A stretch of DNA of 64,000 nucleotides from Actinomycetes bacterium (lineage in GTDB: Bacteria; Actinomycetota; Acidimicrobiia; Acidimicrobiales; RAAP-2): positions 1 to 64,000 of the forward strand of contig JAJZBX010000007.1 in the NCBI GenBank assembly GCA_021846325.1. The letters are read 5' to 3'. Position 1 is the stretch's first letter. Every line of letters starts with the position of its first letter. The notes below the pieces were generated by a model. The model was not told the origin of the DNA, did no database searches, and saw only the letters and a program-made list of their open reading frames with translations. The position numbers were made by a program, and so were the translations under genes. Below, in pieces: positions 10,806 through 20,620 of the stretch.

Positions 10806-13109
10806 ATGGAACTGATTCGCTGGTTCGACACGATTCGGATCGCCGACGCTGCGCTGGTCGGCGGCAAGGGCGCCAACCTCGGCGAGCTGACCGCCGCGAA
10901 ACTCCCGGTACCCCCGGGTTTCGTGGTCACCGCCGAGGCGTATCGATACGCCTTGGCCCAAGCGGGCGTCACCGAACAGCTGGCGTCGGTGCTGGCCGGC
11001 GTCGACGTCTCGACGACGGCTGACCTGGCTCGGGCGGCCCGCGAGGCCCAAAGCGTGATCCGGCGCGTGACGATGCCCGACGACCTCGCCGACGAAGTGA
11101 CTCGGGCCTACGCGCGCCTCGGCGACGACACCCCGGTAGCCGTGCGCTCGTCGGGCACCGGCGAGGACGCGAGCGACACGTCCTTCGCCGGTATGAACGT
11201 GACCTACACCAACGTCTCGGGTGCGCCGAACGTGGCCCGGGCGATCGTCGAGTGCTGGGCATCGCTCTACGGCGCGCGGGTGATCGCCTACCGGGCGAGC
11301 CGGCACACCACGGACGTTCCGGCCATGGGCGTCGTGGTGATGACGATGATCCCCTCGGAGCGCTCGGGCGTCATGTTCACGGCTGACCCGTCCACCGGCG
11401 ACGTCGGACGTCTCGTCATCGAGGCCGCCTTTGGTCAAGGTGAAGTCGTCGTCAGTGGCGAGGTCGAGCCCGACACGTACGTGCTCACCAATGACGGCCC
11501 GACCTTGCAGCACGTGCGCATCGGCACCAAAAACGTAAAGATCATCCGCGGGCCCGACGGGCACGACCAGCGCGTCACGCTTGAGCCGGGCGCGGCGAGT
11601 GAACGCGTGCTCGGTGACGACGAGGTCATCGAACTGGCCCGACTGGGCATCGCGGTCCAAGCCCACTACAGGTCGCCCCAGGACATCGAGTGGGCGATCG
11701 CCGGCGGACGTCAGTACCTCGTGCAGTCACGACCGATCACCACGCTCGGCGCGACGAGCACCGTCGGCGATGGGCGCACGCTGGTCCAGGGACTGGCCGC
11801 CTCCTCGGGTCGCGCGAGCGGTGCGGTGCGCGTGCTCCGCCGACCTGATCAGGGCGACGAGTTCCGCGACGGTGAGGTGCTAGTGGCGGCGATGACCAGC
11901 CCCGACTGGGTGCCGCTGATGCGTCGGGCCAGCGCACTCGTCACCGACGGCGGCGGCATCACGTGCCACGCGGCGATCGTGTCGCGTGAGCTCGGGGTCC
12001 CCTGCGTCGTCGGCGCGCGCGTCGCCACGACCGTGCTGCGCGATGGCGAACTGGTCACGGTGGACGGCACCAAAGGCGTCGTGATCGAAGGCGCCACGGT
12101 CGCGACCCAGCCGGCGACCGTGCGGTCCGGCGCCGACGTGGCGTCGCCCACCAACGCCCTCGCGACGAAGCTCTACGTGAACCTCGCCTTTCCCGACCAC
12201 GCCGACGAGGTCGCCGCGCTAGACGTCGACGGCGTCGGACTCTTGCGCGCCGAGTTCATGGTGACCGAGGCGCTCCACGGCGTCCACCCGAAGCTGCTCG
12301 TCGCGCGCGGCGAGCAGCGAACGTTCGTGGACGCGATGGCGGCGTCGCTGCTGAGCATCACGCGCGCCTTCGGCGAGCGACCCGTCGTCTACCGCAGCAT
12401 CGACTTTCGCTCCAACGAGTTCGCCAACCTCGAGGGGGGTCGCGACGCGGAGCCGGTCGAGCAAAACCCGATGATTGGCTATCGGGGGTGCTACCGCTAC
12501 GTGAAGGAACCCGAGATCTTTCGTCTGGAGCTCGAGGCGCTGGCGCGGGTCTACGACGAGACGCCCAACGTCGTGCTGATGATTCCCTTCGTGCGTACCG
12601 CGTGGGAGCTCGAGGCCTGCCTCGACCTCGTGCACGCGAGTCCCCTACCCAACGTCACACCGATCTGGGTAATGGCCGAGGTTCCCTCGGTCATCTACCG
12701 AATTGCGCAGTACGCCTCAATGGGCATCACCGGGGTATCGATCGGGAGCAACGACCTGACCCAGTTGATGCTCGGCGTCGATCGGGACTCGCGCGTCTGC
12801 GCCGACCTCTTTGACGAGTCCGACGACGCGGTGCTCGACGCCATCGGCCAGATCGTGCAGCGCTGTCGCGACGCCGGCATCACGTCCTCGTTGTGCGGCC
12901 AAGCGCCGTCGAACCACCCGGACTTCGCCGAGCACCTGGTTCGAGCCGGCATCACGTCGATCTCGGTGAACCCGGACGCCCTCGACGCGGCTCGCCGCTC
13001 GGTGGCGCGTGCCGAGTGGCGCTTGGTCCTCGACTCGGTCGATCCCCACCGCGGTTACCGACCACCCCGCCCCGTCAACGTACGACGCCGCGCCGTTGGT
13101 CGCTCGTGA
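10806..13109 (+). CDS. ppsA: phosphoenolpyruvate synthase (pyruvate, water dikinase)
   Basis: A 767-aa three-domain enzyme that makes PEP from pyruvate, ATP and water for gluconeogenesis. Order: ATP-grasp domain ([27 protein letters not shown]), phosphohistidine swivel domain ([18 protein letters not shown], His near residue 388) and PEP/pyruvate TIM barrel ([27 protein letters not shown] with the acid/base Cys). The ATG at 10806 has GGTGAGG seven bases upstream and is preferred to the GTG at 10794. Monocistronic. Confidence 0.93.
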   Translation: MELIRWFDTIRIADAALVGGKGANLGELTAAKLPVPPGFVVTAEAYRYALAQAGVTEQLASVLAGVDVSTTADLARAAREAQSVIRRVTMPDDLADEVTRAYARLGDDTPVAVRSSGTGEDASDTSFAGMNVTYTNVSGAPNVARAIVECWASLYGARVIAYRASRHTTDVPAMGVVVMTMIPSERSGVMFTADPSTGDVGRLVIEAAFGQGEVVVSGEVEPDTYVLTNDGPTLQHVRIGTKNVKIIRGPDGHDQRVTLEPGAASERVLGDDEVIELARLGIAVQAHYRSPQDIEWAIAGGRQYLVQSRPITTLGATSTVGDGRTLVQGLAASSGRASGAVRVLRRPDQGDEFRDGEVLVAAMTSPDWVPLMRRASALVTDGGGITCHAAIVSRELGVPCVVGARVATTVLRDGELVTVDGTKGVVIEGATVATQPATVRSGADVASPTNALATKLYVNLAFPDHADEVAALDVDGVGLLRAEFMVTEALHGVHPKLLVARGEQRTFVDAMAASLLSITRAFGERPVVYRSIDFRSNEFANLEGGRDAEPVEQNPMIGYRGCYRYVKEPEIFRLELEALARVYDETPNVVLMIPFVRTAWELEACLDLVHASPLPNVTPIWVMAEVPSVIYRIAQYASMGITGVSIGSNDLTQLMLGVDRDSRVCADLFDESDDAVLDAIGQIVQRCRDAGITSSLCGQAPSNHPDFAEHLVRAGITSISVNPDALDAARRSVARAEWRLVLDSVDPHRGYRPPRPVNVRRRAVGRS

Positions 13110-13178
13110 CCGGCGGGCCGAACGACGGATCCCACGGGCCGCCGTCGAGCCCGGACCTCGCCTAACCCACCGTGCGAT

Positions 13179-13788
13179 TCACGCGAGCGCTGACCTCGCT
13201 GGGGCAACGTCGGCGCGAACCGCGTTGGCGAGCACGACCTGACCGGCGGCGATCGGGTGGAATGAACCGCCGGACTCCAGTGAGGCGACCGACAGTCCGT
13301 TGAGATCGACCGAGGTCCCCGTCGCGCAGTTGAGGGGCGTAAACGACGACGTCCAAACCACTGACAGACGCGACGACGGCCGATGGAATCGAGCCACCAC
13401 GGTCGCGGTTTCGATGCGCAGCAGGTGGTTGATCGCCACCGGCTGACGGGCGGTCGCACCGGGCAGGGCCGGGTAGAACCCCGGCGCCGTGCTCAGCGAC
13501 ACCGGCGACGAGCCGACCAGACAGGTCGACGTCGACGCGTTGGACAGGAGCATCGGGTAGTTCACGACGAGCACGCGCGCGCCCGCCCCGGCGTTACCGG
13601 CGACACTAACCGCGAGCACCGATCGCAGCAGTCCGGTGAGCCGGTGCTGCAGCGGCGACGCCAGGTTGTCAGAGGCGAGCAACATCGCGCGCCGCGCCGC
13701 CGGCCCGAACCCCTGGCCCCAGGGTGAGGGCAACCAGCCCGAGCGTGGCGACGAGGCTGGCGAAACGATACGCCAGCGAACGCTTCAC
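13179..13788 (-). pseudogene. truncated, frameshifted SGNH/GDSL-type secreted hydrolase remnant
   Basis: The main open frame (13179-13733, 184 aa from a TTG) resembles the C-terminal half of actinobacterial secreted GDSL esterases: ARVLVVNYPML, then GGSFHPIAAGQVVLANAV, where the Asp/His pair of the catalytic site would sit. The N-terminal GDS nucleophile block is absent. Just upstream, in a different frame, a GTG at 13788 begins a good signal peptide (VKRSLAYRFASLVATLG...) that runs into a stop. This looks like a gene that lost its middle by deletion and now has signal peptide and C-terminus out of frame. An alternative is a short cytosolic protein from the TTG start. Confidence 0.5.
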
Positions 13789-13842
13789 GTGGCGACCACA
13801 ACGCGCACCGGCGTCGTCTCCGCTCGGCGCGTTGGACCGCTC

Positions 13843-14472
13843 TCACTCCGGGTTCGCCGATGGCGGGGGGCCGACGAATGACCACTGCAGTCGGTGCATC
13901 GCTTCGGGGTCGATGGCAAAGCGCGTGGAACCGTCGAGCAGGATTCGTCCAATCACGACCATGCCCGAGAATGCGACGTAGGCGCGCGGGTCGATGTCGG
14001 CCCGTAGCCAACCGCGTTGCTGTGCCGCCTCGACGATGTCAACGCGCGCGAGTAACGCCTCATCGTGATACTCGACGAAACGGCGACGGGCGACGGGGTC
14101 CGTGCGGATGTCGGCCAGCACGCGCACGAGGTCCCACATCGCGTCGAGCGTCTCGGGCGACGCGTTCGTCACGTGGTAGTGGTGAAAGGCTTCATTCCAG
14201 GCCCGCTGGTCGTCGCGCTCAATCGCGTCGCGCATCGCATCCAGGTGATCGTGTCGCCGGGTGAATAGTCGGCGGAAGTTCTCGACCTGGGCTTCAGCAA
14301 TCAGCAGATCACGCGACGAGAAGTAGTAGTAGATGGTGGGGATACCCACGTGCGAACGCGAGGCGATGTCAGTGACTCGGATCGCGTCGCTGGGACGTTC
14401 GGCGAGCAACTCGACCGTCGAGTCGAGGATGAACTGCCTCGTCGCCGAGGACTCACGTTCGGCTCGCGTCAC
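13843..14472 (-). CDS. TetR-family transcriptional regulator
   Basis: A 209-aa one-component regulator. The N-terminal helix-turn-helix reads VTDIASRSHVGIPTIYYYFSSRDLL; the ligand-binding half is not conserved enough to name a ligand. The GTG at 14472 is chosen because AGGGAGA lies just before it; a GTG eight codons further upstream is possible. The upstream gene remnant on the same strand reads into its first codons, so it may once have been the second gene of a small operon. Target unknown. Confidence 0.88.
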   Translation of the reverse strand: MTRAERESSATRQFILDSTVELLAERPSDAIRVTDIASRSHVGIPTIYYYFSSRDLLIAEAQVENFRRLFTRRHDHLDAMRDAIERDDQRAWNEAFHHYHVTNASPETLDAMWDLVRVLADIRTDPVARRRFVEYHDEALLARVDIVEAAQQRGWLRADIDPRAYVAFSGMVVIGRILLDGSTRFAIDPEAMHRLQWSFVGPPPSANPE

Positions 14473-14800
14473 GGTTCTCCCTGGTCGCTGCGACACGACA
14501 ACGTCGCGCTCGAGAACCTAGGTCGTCCAACGCCGCACCCAGCGCCTTCGAGACGGGTCCTTGTGCCCATGTGCCCCCGTAGTCGACCACGAACTCGTTG
14601 GGCGTCACGATCGCTGGCCCGGGCGTGACTGACCGCGAAGCTCATCATCTGCCCCCCAACGATCGTCCCGTCAGCGAGACTCACGCTACCTACGAATTCG
14701 ACCGCGTGGTGGTCGGGCACTCGCAACCGCTCACGCGCTCGGTGCGCGTTCGGTCCGCGTTCGGTCCAACCCCCGCAATGGCCCTCGCCTTGGCCCTCCG
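14453..14800 (-). pseudogene. frameshifted remnant of an unidentified protein upstream of tetR
   Basis: On the minus strand one frame reads DHHAVEFVGSVSLADGTIV and GGQMMSFAVSHAR and then turns to noise, while the next frame continues coherently with AIVTPNEFVVDYGG and TWAQGPVSKALGAALDDLG, ending at a stop inside the start of tetR. The switch lies near 14635. Together they look like the C-terminal part of one protein broken by a single-base indel. I do not recognise the family. The rest of the gap up to the MscS gene (14800-15015) shows no convincing gene. Confidence 0.4.
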
Positions 14801-15015
14801 CCCGCTCCCTCGATCAGGGCAACGACGACGTTGTGGCGGCGCCGGCCATCGGGCGATGGACTCGACGGCGAGGCCGGTTCCTCAAGGTCGCCTTCGACCG
14901 GTCCCCGCGTCTCTCGAGGTGCCCGCGTGACGTTCCAGCGCGCCGGCGCGGCCGAGGCTCGCGCGACGAGTATCGCGTGTTTGACGACGCAGGGCTACCG
15001 ACCTCCCTACCATGG

Positions 15016-15663
15016 ATGGTGGTGACCAACCCCAATCCTCCGTCGCGTCGTCCCGCTCGCAGCATCGCCAGCGAGTGGGTCATCGGCGTCATCGCGGGTG
15101 CGGTCGCGATCGCCACGGTGGCGGTCGCGCGACACCTGCGCGACGTGCCCCACCACGGCTACTCCGACGGCGTCGTCGCCGCGGCGGCGCTCGTGCTCGT
15201 CGTCAGCGGCGTGTACGCCGTTCGCCACCTCGGTCGCGCCACCGGACGCTCCATCGCGCGTCGCGCCAGCCTCGCGGCCGGCGCGACCGTGCGCCTCGTG
15301 GTCAATGGCGTCAGCATCGTGCTGCTCATCTTTGGGCTCTTCGGCGTGCTTGGCGTGTCACTCCAACACCTGCTCATCGGCGCCGGACTGACCGGCATCA
15401 TCGTGGGCATCGCCGCTCAGCAGAGCCTCGCCAACGTCTTCGCCGCTATCGTCTTGCTCTTCGCGCGACCCTTCGTGGTCGGCGAACAGATCCGCATCCG
15501 ATCGAGCGTCCTCGGTGTGCTCGACGTCACCGTGCTCGGCGCCGGGCTCACCTACGTCACGGTGCGTACCGATGACGGCGTCTTGAAGGTTCCCAACTCG
15601 GTGATGCTGGCCTCGGGTATCGGTCGACCGCACGACCCACCACCGGCCCCACCCACGTCGTAA
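15016..15663 (+). CDS. short MscS-family mechanosensitive channel protein
   Basis: A 215-aa membrane protein. After two predicted N-terminal helices it has the pore helix and upper beta-domain signature of MscS: GVSLQHLLIGAGLTGIIVG, IAAQQSLANVFAAIVLLFARP, then FVVGEQIRI. The usual C-terminal alpha/beta vestibule is missing: the protein stops about 70 residues after the beta domain begins, with a Pro-rich tail. The ATG at 15016 begins an MVVTNPN stretch before the first helix; the longer frame is out of character. It ends tail-to-tail with the LCP gene. Confidence 0.75.
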   Translation: MVVTNPNPPSRRPARSIASEWVIGVIAGAVAIATVAVARHLRDVPHHGYSDGVVAAAALVLVVSGVYAVRHLGRATGRSIARRASLAAGATVRLVVNGVSIVLLIFGLFGVLGVSLQHLLIGAGLTGIIVGIAAQQSLANVFAAIVLLFARPFVVGEQIRIRSSVLGVLDVTVLGAGLTYVTVRTDDGVLKVPNSVMLASGIGRPHDPPPAPPTS

Positions 15664-15745
15664 CCAGCGACGCCCGAACTGACGGCGAGCCTCGCCGAGG
15701 GGACCCAACGCTATGGCGCCGACCGACCCGGCGCCGACCGGTGAA

Positions 15746-17386
15746 TCAGGGACCCTCGGTGCCGTTGGGCCCACAGGACCGCGGGTCCCAGGGCTGCAGC
15801 GGTTGGGCGACGGCCGTGGGCGCCGAGAACGACGGGTCCAGCTTCACGAGCGTCGGGTCGAGCACCGTCGTGGTGGTCGTCGGCGCCGCGCCCGTGGTGG
15901 TCGACTTGGTCGAGGTCGTGGTCGAGTGGCCCGTGGTCTTCTTGGCGTGCGTGGCGGCGCTCGACGTCGTCGCGGCGGCGATCACCCCGAGGTCCGATCC
16001 GGTCACGACGGTCACGTCGGCCCCACCGCGCGTCGGGCCGATGGCCATGACCGCGGGCCCGCTCAGGTGCGCGATGACGGCTTCGGCCATGCCGATCGAC
16101 GCCGGCGTGTCACTCGCGTGGTAGACGACCGTCTCGGCGCGCGCGCCCACCGGCGTCAGACTGCCCCCGACGCTGGCCGCGAAGCCGAACCGGTGCAGCG
16201 TCGCGGCGGTCGACACCGCCTGGGCCGCCACGCCGGTGCCGCCGTAGACCGAGACGGTCACGTGCGCGGGCGCGGGCAGGGCCCGGCCGTTCATGGTGTT
16301 GGTCGAGGGCGAGACCTCGAGGAACTGGCTGATGGTCGTCGAGTCGGCCGGCCCGATGGGAAACTCGACGTCGCCGTAGTAGTAGCCCTGATAGAGGTAG
16401 CTACCGGTCTGCAGCAGGACGACGGGCATCGTCACCTCGGGCACCGAGCTCACCGAGACCGACGCGAAGTTGCTCGCGAGGCTCAGCATGTCCGACAGCG
16501 AGAAGCTCGAGTCGACCTCGAGGTTGGGCGCGATCGCCGTCGCGAGGCGCTGGTCGGTGATCGGGTTCCCGAGTCCGCGCGCCTTGAGCGCTTCGGCGAC
16601 CACGCGCAGGAACTCGTGATCGCGGCGAATGCGTGCCAAATCACTCAGCCCCTCTTGCGGCCACGTGGCGTGGTTGGGCCCGTAACCCGGCAGGCGCATC
16701 TGGAGGTGCCTGGCCCGCACGACCTGCAGCGCCTGGTACCCGTCCAGGTGCTGGCAACCCGTGTGCGTGATGTTGAGCCCGGAGTAGGCGTCGAAGACCT
16801 CCATCGGAAAGTACATGTTGATCCCGCCGAGCACGTTCACGACGTTGGCGAAGGTGTCGAAGTTGAGCTCGATGTAGTGGTTGATGGGGATGCCGAAGTC
16901 GTTCTGGATCGCCGAGACCAGCTGGGACGGTCCCTGGTAGAGCGCGGCGTCGATCTTGTTGGCCCCGGTGGTGCGCGCGTTGGGCACGAAGAGGTCGCGG
17001 GGAATCGAGAGCAGGGTGATCTTCTTGGTCGTGAAGTTGAGGTGCACGATCATGACGACGTCGCTGTTGACACCGGTGACGCCCTGGGAGCACAGTCCAT
17101 ACGCCTTGTTCTGGACGCTCAGGGCGCAGCGCGACGTCGAGCCAACGAGCAAGATGTTCTCGGTGTTGTTGTAGCGCGCCGACTCGTGCTTCACCGTCAC
17201 GCGGTGGACGAGTGAGTTCAGATAGAAGTAGTCGCCGACGGCCGCCCCGACCGCGATGACGACAATCGCGAGCAGGACGATGGCAATGGTGCGTCCGCGG
17301 TGGCGGGTCCGGCGCCGGTGGCGGGGTCGGCCACCGGGGCGCGGCGGCGCGCTGGCGGGGCGCTCGTCGGGGGGGCCAAAGCTCAC
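15746..17386 (-). CDS. LytR-CpsA-Psr (LCP) family cell-wall ligase
   Basis: A 546-aa type II membrane protein that would attach wall polymers to peptidoglycan from lipid carriers. Layout: basic cytoplasmic tail, one membrane helix at about residues 33-52, LCP domain (NILLVGSTSR, NSDVVMIVHLNF, LLSIPRDLFVPN, ANKIDAALYQGP, RARHLQ, ARIRRDHEFLR), then a LytR_C-type domain near residues 385-470 and a Thr/Ser/Pro-rich tail. The catalytic Arg/Asp pattern is intact. The GTG start has no Shine-Dalgarno but a TAGATT hexamer six bases upstream, so it is probably leaderless. Confidence 0.9.
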   Translation of the reverse strand: MSFGPPDERPASAPPRPGGRPRHRRRTRHRGRTIAIVLLAIVVIAVGAAVGDYFYLNSLVHRVTVKHESARYNNTENILLVGSTSRCALSVQNKAYGLCSQGVTGVNSDVVMIVHLNFTTKKITLLSIPRDLFVPNARTTGANKIDAALYQGPSQLVSAIQNDFGIPINHYIELNFDTFANVVNVLGGINMYFPMEVFDAYSGLNITHTGCQHLDGYQALQVVRARHLQMRLPGYGPNHATWPQEGLSDLARIRRDHEFLRVVAEALKARGLGNPITDQRLATAIAPNLEVDSSFSLSDMLSLASNFASVSVSSVPEVTMPVVLLQTGSYLYQGYYYGDVEFPIGPADSTTISQFLEVSPSTNTMNGRALPAPAHVTVSVYGGTGVAAQAVSTAATLHRFGFAASVGGSLTPVGARAETVVYHASDTPASIGMAEAVIAHLSGPAVMAIGPTRGGADVTVVTGSDLGVIAAATTSSAATHAKKTTGHSTTTSTKSTTTGAAPTTTTTVLDPTLVKLDPSFSAPTAVAQPLQPWDPRSCGPNGTEGP

Positions 17387-17392
17387 CGGACG

Positions 17393-17398
17393 AATCTA
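17393..17398 (-). promoter_or_regulatory. -10 hexamer TAGATT, leaderless LCP transcript
   Basis: TAGATT on the minus strand ends six bases before the GTG at 17386, placing the transcription start at or next to the start codon. Confidence 0.55.
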
Positions 17399-17624
17399 CC
17401 CGCCCGGGCGATGACTCCACCGCGCACCCTCGGTGGCGCCAACGCCGCCTTCGCAACGGGGACGGGCCACGGACCGCCTCGAGCGCACCCGCACCAGCGG
17501 TCCGCGGCCGGCGTCGGCACTGGCCCCGCACCAGCCACGCCGACGAGTCGACAACCGCGACGCATTGAGGGCCCGCTCGATGAGCCCGCGCTCGATGAGC
17601 CGCCGTCTCGGCACCGTCGAGCGG

Positions 17625-17654
17625 CACGACCCCGAGCGACACGACCCCGAGCGA
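17625..17654. repeat. 15-bp tandem duplication in the LCP/repeat-protein intergenic gap
   Basis: CACGACCCCGAGCGA occurs twice in tandem. A second short duplication (GCTCGATGAGCC at 17575-17586 and 17590-17601) lies close by. The 305-bp divergent gap 17387-17691 otherwise holds only the two putative leaderless promoters. Confidence 0.8.
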
Positions 17655-17680
17655 CAAGTCGAGTTCCCCGGTCGCCCGCG

Positions 17681-17686
17681 TACACT
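17681..17686 (+). promoter_or_regulatory. -10 hexamer TACACT, leaderless repeat-protein transcript
   Basis: TACACT ends five bases before the GTG at 17692 (eight before the ATG at 17695). No Shine-Dalgarno is present. Confidence 0.5.
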
Positions 17687-17691
17687 GAACC

Positions 17692-19155
17692 GTGATGTCG
17701 CCCACCCCTCGTCGACACGTCGCACTCGCGACGCTCGCCGTCGTGCTCGTGGCGTGGCCGAGCCTCGCCGGCGCGGCGACCGCGGCGCCGACGTGGCAGG
17801 CGGCGCGGGTCGCCACGCTGCCGTCGGGTGCCAAGGGCATCCCCCAGGGCTACCTGCCGACACTCGCTTGCCCGGCCACGGGCAACTGCGTGGCGGCCGG
17901 CATCTACGCCGACGCCTCGGGCAAGCCCCAGGGACTGTTGCTCACCGAGTTGAACGGCCAGTGGAGTCCCCCGGTGACCATCCGACCGCCCCGCGACGCC
18001 GCGACCGCGCCCGGCACGACGCCCAACGCCAGCGCCTGCGGTGCCGTGGGCTCGTGCACCGTGGTCGGGGCGTATCAACTGGCCAGCGGCGACACCCAGC
18101 CCTTCATCGTCGACGACGTGGGCGGGCATTGGCGAGCCGCCTTTCGCCCTAGCCTGCCCAGTGACGCCCTGACCACCGGTCAGACAGCGCAGCTGCGCGC
18201 GGTGGCCTGCGCGTCGGTCGGCAACTGCACCGCCGTGGGCACCTACGACACCAGCGCGAGCATCCCCGCGCTCTCAGGTTTCGCCGTCAGCGAGGTGAAC
18301 GGGACCTGGGGCAACTCGACCGAGCTCAGCGCACCCGCGGGTGCGAACGTCAACCCGTTCCTGGTCATCTCGCAGGTGTCCTGCGCGAGCAACGGCGACT
18401 GCAGCGCGATCGGTACCTACCTGGACAACCAGAACGTTCAGCACGGCGTGGTCGTCAACGAGGTCGGTGGCGTCTGGCAGCCCGCCGAGCCCGTGACCCC
18501 GCCGGCCAACGCCAGTCTCTACGCCCACGTCACGCTCAGCGCGCTCACCTGCACGGGACCGGGATCGTGCACGGCCGTGGGCACCTACTACGACCACGCC
18601 GGAGCGACCCAGGTCTTCGCGACCCACGAGGTCGGCGGCGTCTGGTCCGCGGGCCTACCCGTGGCGATGCCGACCAACGCGGGGGTGAACCCGAAGGCCT
18701 TCTTCTACGGCTACGTCGACCTCGCCTGCGTGACGGCGACGACGTGCAGCGCCGGCGGCCAGTACCGCAACCGCAGTGGTCTCTACGAAGGGTTTATCGT
18801 CGACGAGGTGGGCGGTGTGTGGCAGCGCGCCGTCGAGCTCACGCTGCCCACCGGCGGCTCGGCCGCCGGCAAGAACGGCGGCGTGGTCGCGCTGTCGTGC
18901 GTGAGCGTGGGCAACTGTCGAGCCGGGGCCGCCTACCTCGACGCCGCCGGCCGCTACCAGGCGGCCGTGGCCAGCCAAGTCAACGGCGTGTGGCACGCAG
19001 CGACCAAGATCACCCTGCCGGGCCACGCCAGCAGCGTCGGCGTCGACGGCGGTGTCTACGCCCTGATCTGTCACGCCGACAACCGGTGCGTCGCCACCGG
19101 GAGCTACCTGGCGAACGCGACCGAGTACCAGGGCTTCACCGTCGCCACCGCGTAG
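17692..19155 (+). CDS. secreted protein with eight Cys-pair repeats
   Basis: A 487-aa exported protein of unknown function. A signal peptide (ALATLAVVLVAWPSLAGA) is followed by eight repeats of about 55 residues, each with a paired-Cys core such as LACPATGNCVAAGIY, VACASVGNCTAVGTY or LTCTGPGSCTAVGTY, then a loop and a GFxVxEVNGxW-like strand ending. The regular spacing suggests a disulfide-stabilised beta-propeller or solenoid. Start is GTG at 17692 or the next codon ATG. Its TAG stop is immediately followed by the target duplication of the TnpB element, so the insertion just missed the coding sequence. Confidence 0.75.
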   Translation: MMSPTPRRHVALATLAVVLVAWPSLAGAATAAPTWQAARVATLPSGAKGIPQGYLPTLACPATGNCVAAGIYADASGKPQGLLLTELNGQWSPPVTIRPPRDAATAPGTTPNASACGAVGSCTVVGAYQLASGDTQPFIVDDVGGHWRAAFRPSLPSDALTTGQTAQLRAVACASVGNCTAVGTYDTSASIPALSGFAVSEVNGTWGNSTELSAPAGANVNPFLVISQVSCASNGDCSAIGTYLDNQNVQHGVVVNEVGGVWQPAEPVTPPANASLYAHVTLSALTCTGPGSCTAVGTYYDHAGATQVFATHEVGGVWSAGLPVAMPTNAGVNPKAFFYGYVDLACVTATTCSAGGQYRNRSGLYEGFIVDEVGGVWQRAVELTLPTGGSAAGKNGGVVALSCVSVGNCRAGAAYLDAAGRYQAAVASQVNGVWHAATKITLPGHASSVGVDGGVYALICHADNRCVATGSYLANATEYQGFTVATA

Positions 19156-19162
19156 AAGGTTC
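19155..19162. repeat. target-site duplication, left copy
   Basis: GAAGGTTC, identical to 20653-20660 and directly abutting the left terminal inverted repeat. Confidence 0.8.
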
Positions 19163-19194
19163 CCCCTTCGGCAAACTCCGTTGGTGAAGGAGTA
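19163..19194 (+). repeat. left terminal inverted repeat
   Basis: Begins CCCCTTCGGCAAACTCCG; 30 of 32 bases match the reverse complement of 20621-20652. Confidence 0.85.
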
Positions 19195-19241
19195 CGGAAA
19201 ATAGCCGCACCTCACCTACGAGTTCTCGACCGAAGTATCTC

Positions 19242-20585
19242 CTAGACACCGACCAGAATCGGGGTTTCGGTTGACGCTTCAACGGGGTGTGCCGGTTCGT
19301 CGATGTTCTGACGACTCGGTCTTACCTTCCCTCCACGTCCAGCCACGGAGTGTGTCCCCGCGGCGGCGGATTGACTGGTCCACCGAGCCAGGTTGATCGC
19401 GGCGTTGAGGTCGCGACCGATCACGAGGTTGCACCCCTCGCAGGTGTACTCCCGCTCGCCGAGGGACAGTTTGGCTTTCACTGCCCCACAGGTACTGCAG
19501 GTCTTGGACGACGGGTAGAACCGATCGGCCACCACCAGCTCGGACCCGTACCACGCGGTCTTGTACTCGAGCTGGCGTCGGAACTCACTCCAACTGGCGT
19601 CAGAGATGTGCTTGGCTATGGAGTGGTTCCTCACCATACCCTTCACGTTCAGGTCCTCGATGACGATCCGGTCGTAGTGCTTCGCGAGATTCGTCGTCGT
19701 CTCGTGGATCAGATTCTTCCGTGCATTGGCGACGTCAGCGTGGATCTGCTGGACCCGGGCGTTGGCCCGCCGCCACCGGTTCGAGGGTGCGACTCCCTTC
19801 TTAGGACCCTGACGTCTCGACGCCACGCGCTGAGCGCGGGCGAGCCTCTGTGCCGATGCGACGAGGTTCCTCGGGTTCTCGACGTGGAGGATCTCGGATC
19901 CGTCGGGTGCGGCCCCGGTGTAGAGGGTGGTGATACCCACGTCGACGCCGATCACGCGCTCTGGGGGTCTGGTCGTGGGGATCACACGCTGGACCTCGAC
20001 GGTGAACGAGACCCACCACCGACCCGAGGTCTGCGAGAGCGTCGCCGCTACAATCCGCCCGGTGCCGCGACCCAGGTGACGGTGCATCTTGCGCATTGAC
20101 TCGTAGGCCTTCACCTCCCCGATGCGCGCTATGCGCACGTGGTGGGCGTCACTGAGACTCACGGACGTGTTCATGAACCGCACCGAGCCACTGTTACCTC
20201 GACGCTTGTACGTGGGGAACTTCGCCGTGCCCTTGCGCCAGTTGGCGAAGGCCCGTGAGAGGCGCTGGGCGGCGTCGTTGTAGGTGGACGATCCGTTCGC
20301 AGCCCACCACGGCGCCAGTTCGTTGCGGTGCTTCACCCAGAGATAGAGCAGGTCGAAGTGACTGGTGCCGAGGTAGTCCTCCTTCGGGACCTCCTCGCCA
20401 GACTCTTTGCGGGACCGGTTCTCGTCCCAATTGTCCTTCACGAGACCGAGCAGGGCGTTGTAGGCGAACCGGGAACCCCCGATGTGGCTGCGCAAGAGGT
20501 TGGCTTGTTCGGGTGTGGGGTCGATCGCGTAGCGGTAGGCCTGGGTGATCGTGGTCAGGGCTGGTGAGGAATCGACGGTGACCAC
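19242..20585 (-). CDS. tnpB: TnpB RNA-guided nuclease (IS605/IS1341 OrfB type)
   Basis: A 447-aa protein. The RuvC-like nuclease triad is intact: Asp215 in IGVDVGITTL, Glu310 in IVIEDLNVKGM, Asp392 in GRDLNAAINL, with a four-Cys zinc ribbon (Cys363, 366, 382, 385) between the last two. TnpB proteins are RNA-guided DNA endonucleases that keep their element in place, and the guide RNA normally overlaps the 3' end of the gene. The longer open frame crosses the terminal repeat and leaves the element, so the GTG at 20585, inside it, was chosen. Eighty bases lie between the stop and the terminal repeat. All key residues are present, so it is probably active. Confidence 0.9.
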   Translation of the reverse strand: MVTVDSSPALTTITQAYRYAIDPTPEQANLLRSHIGGSRFAYNALLGLVKDNWDENRSRKESGEEVPKEDYLGTSHFDLLYLWVKHRNELAPWWAANGSSTYNDAAQRLSRAFANWRKGTAKFPTYKRRGNSGSVRFMNTSVSLSDAHHVRIARIGEVKAYESMRKMHRHLGRGTGRIVAATLSQTSGRWWVSFTVEVQRVIPTTRPPERVIGVDVGITTLYTGAAPDGSEILHVENPRNLVASAQRLARAQRVASRRQGPKKGVAPSNRWRRANARVQQIHADVANARKNLIHETTTNLAKHYDRIVIEDLNVKGMVRNHSIAKHISDASWSEFRRQLEYKTAWYGSELVVADRFYPSSKTCSTCGAVKAKLSLGEREYTCEGCNLVIGRDLNAAINLARWTSQSAAAGTHSVAGRGGKVRPSRQNIDEPAHPVEASTETPILVGV

Positions 20586-20620
20586 GGGTCCAGTATTGGC
20601 TCGGAGTGTGACATTGGCCT

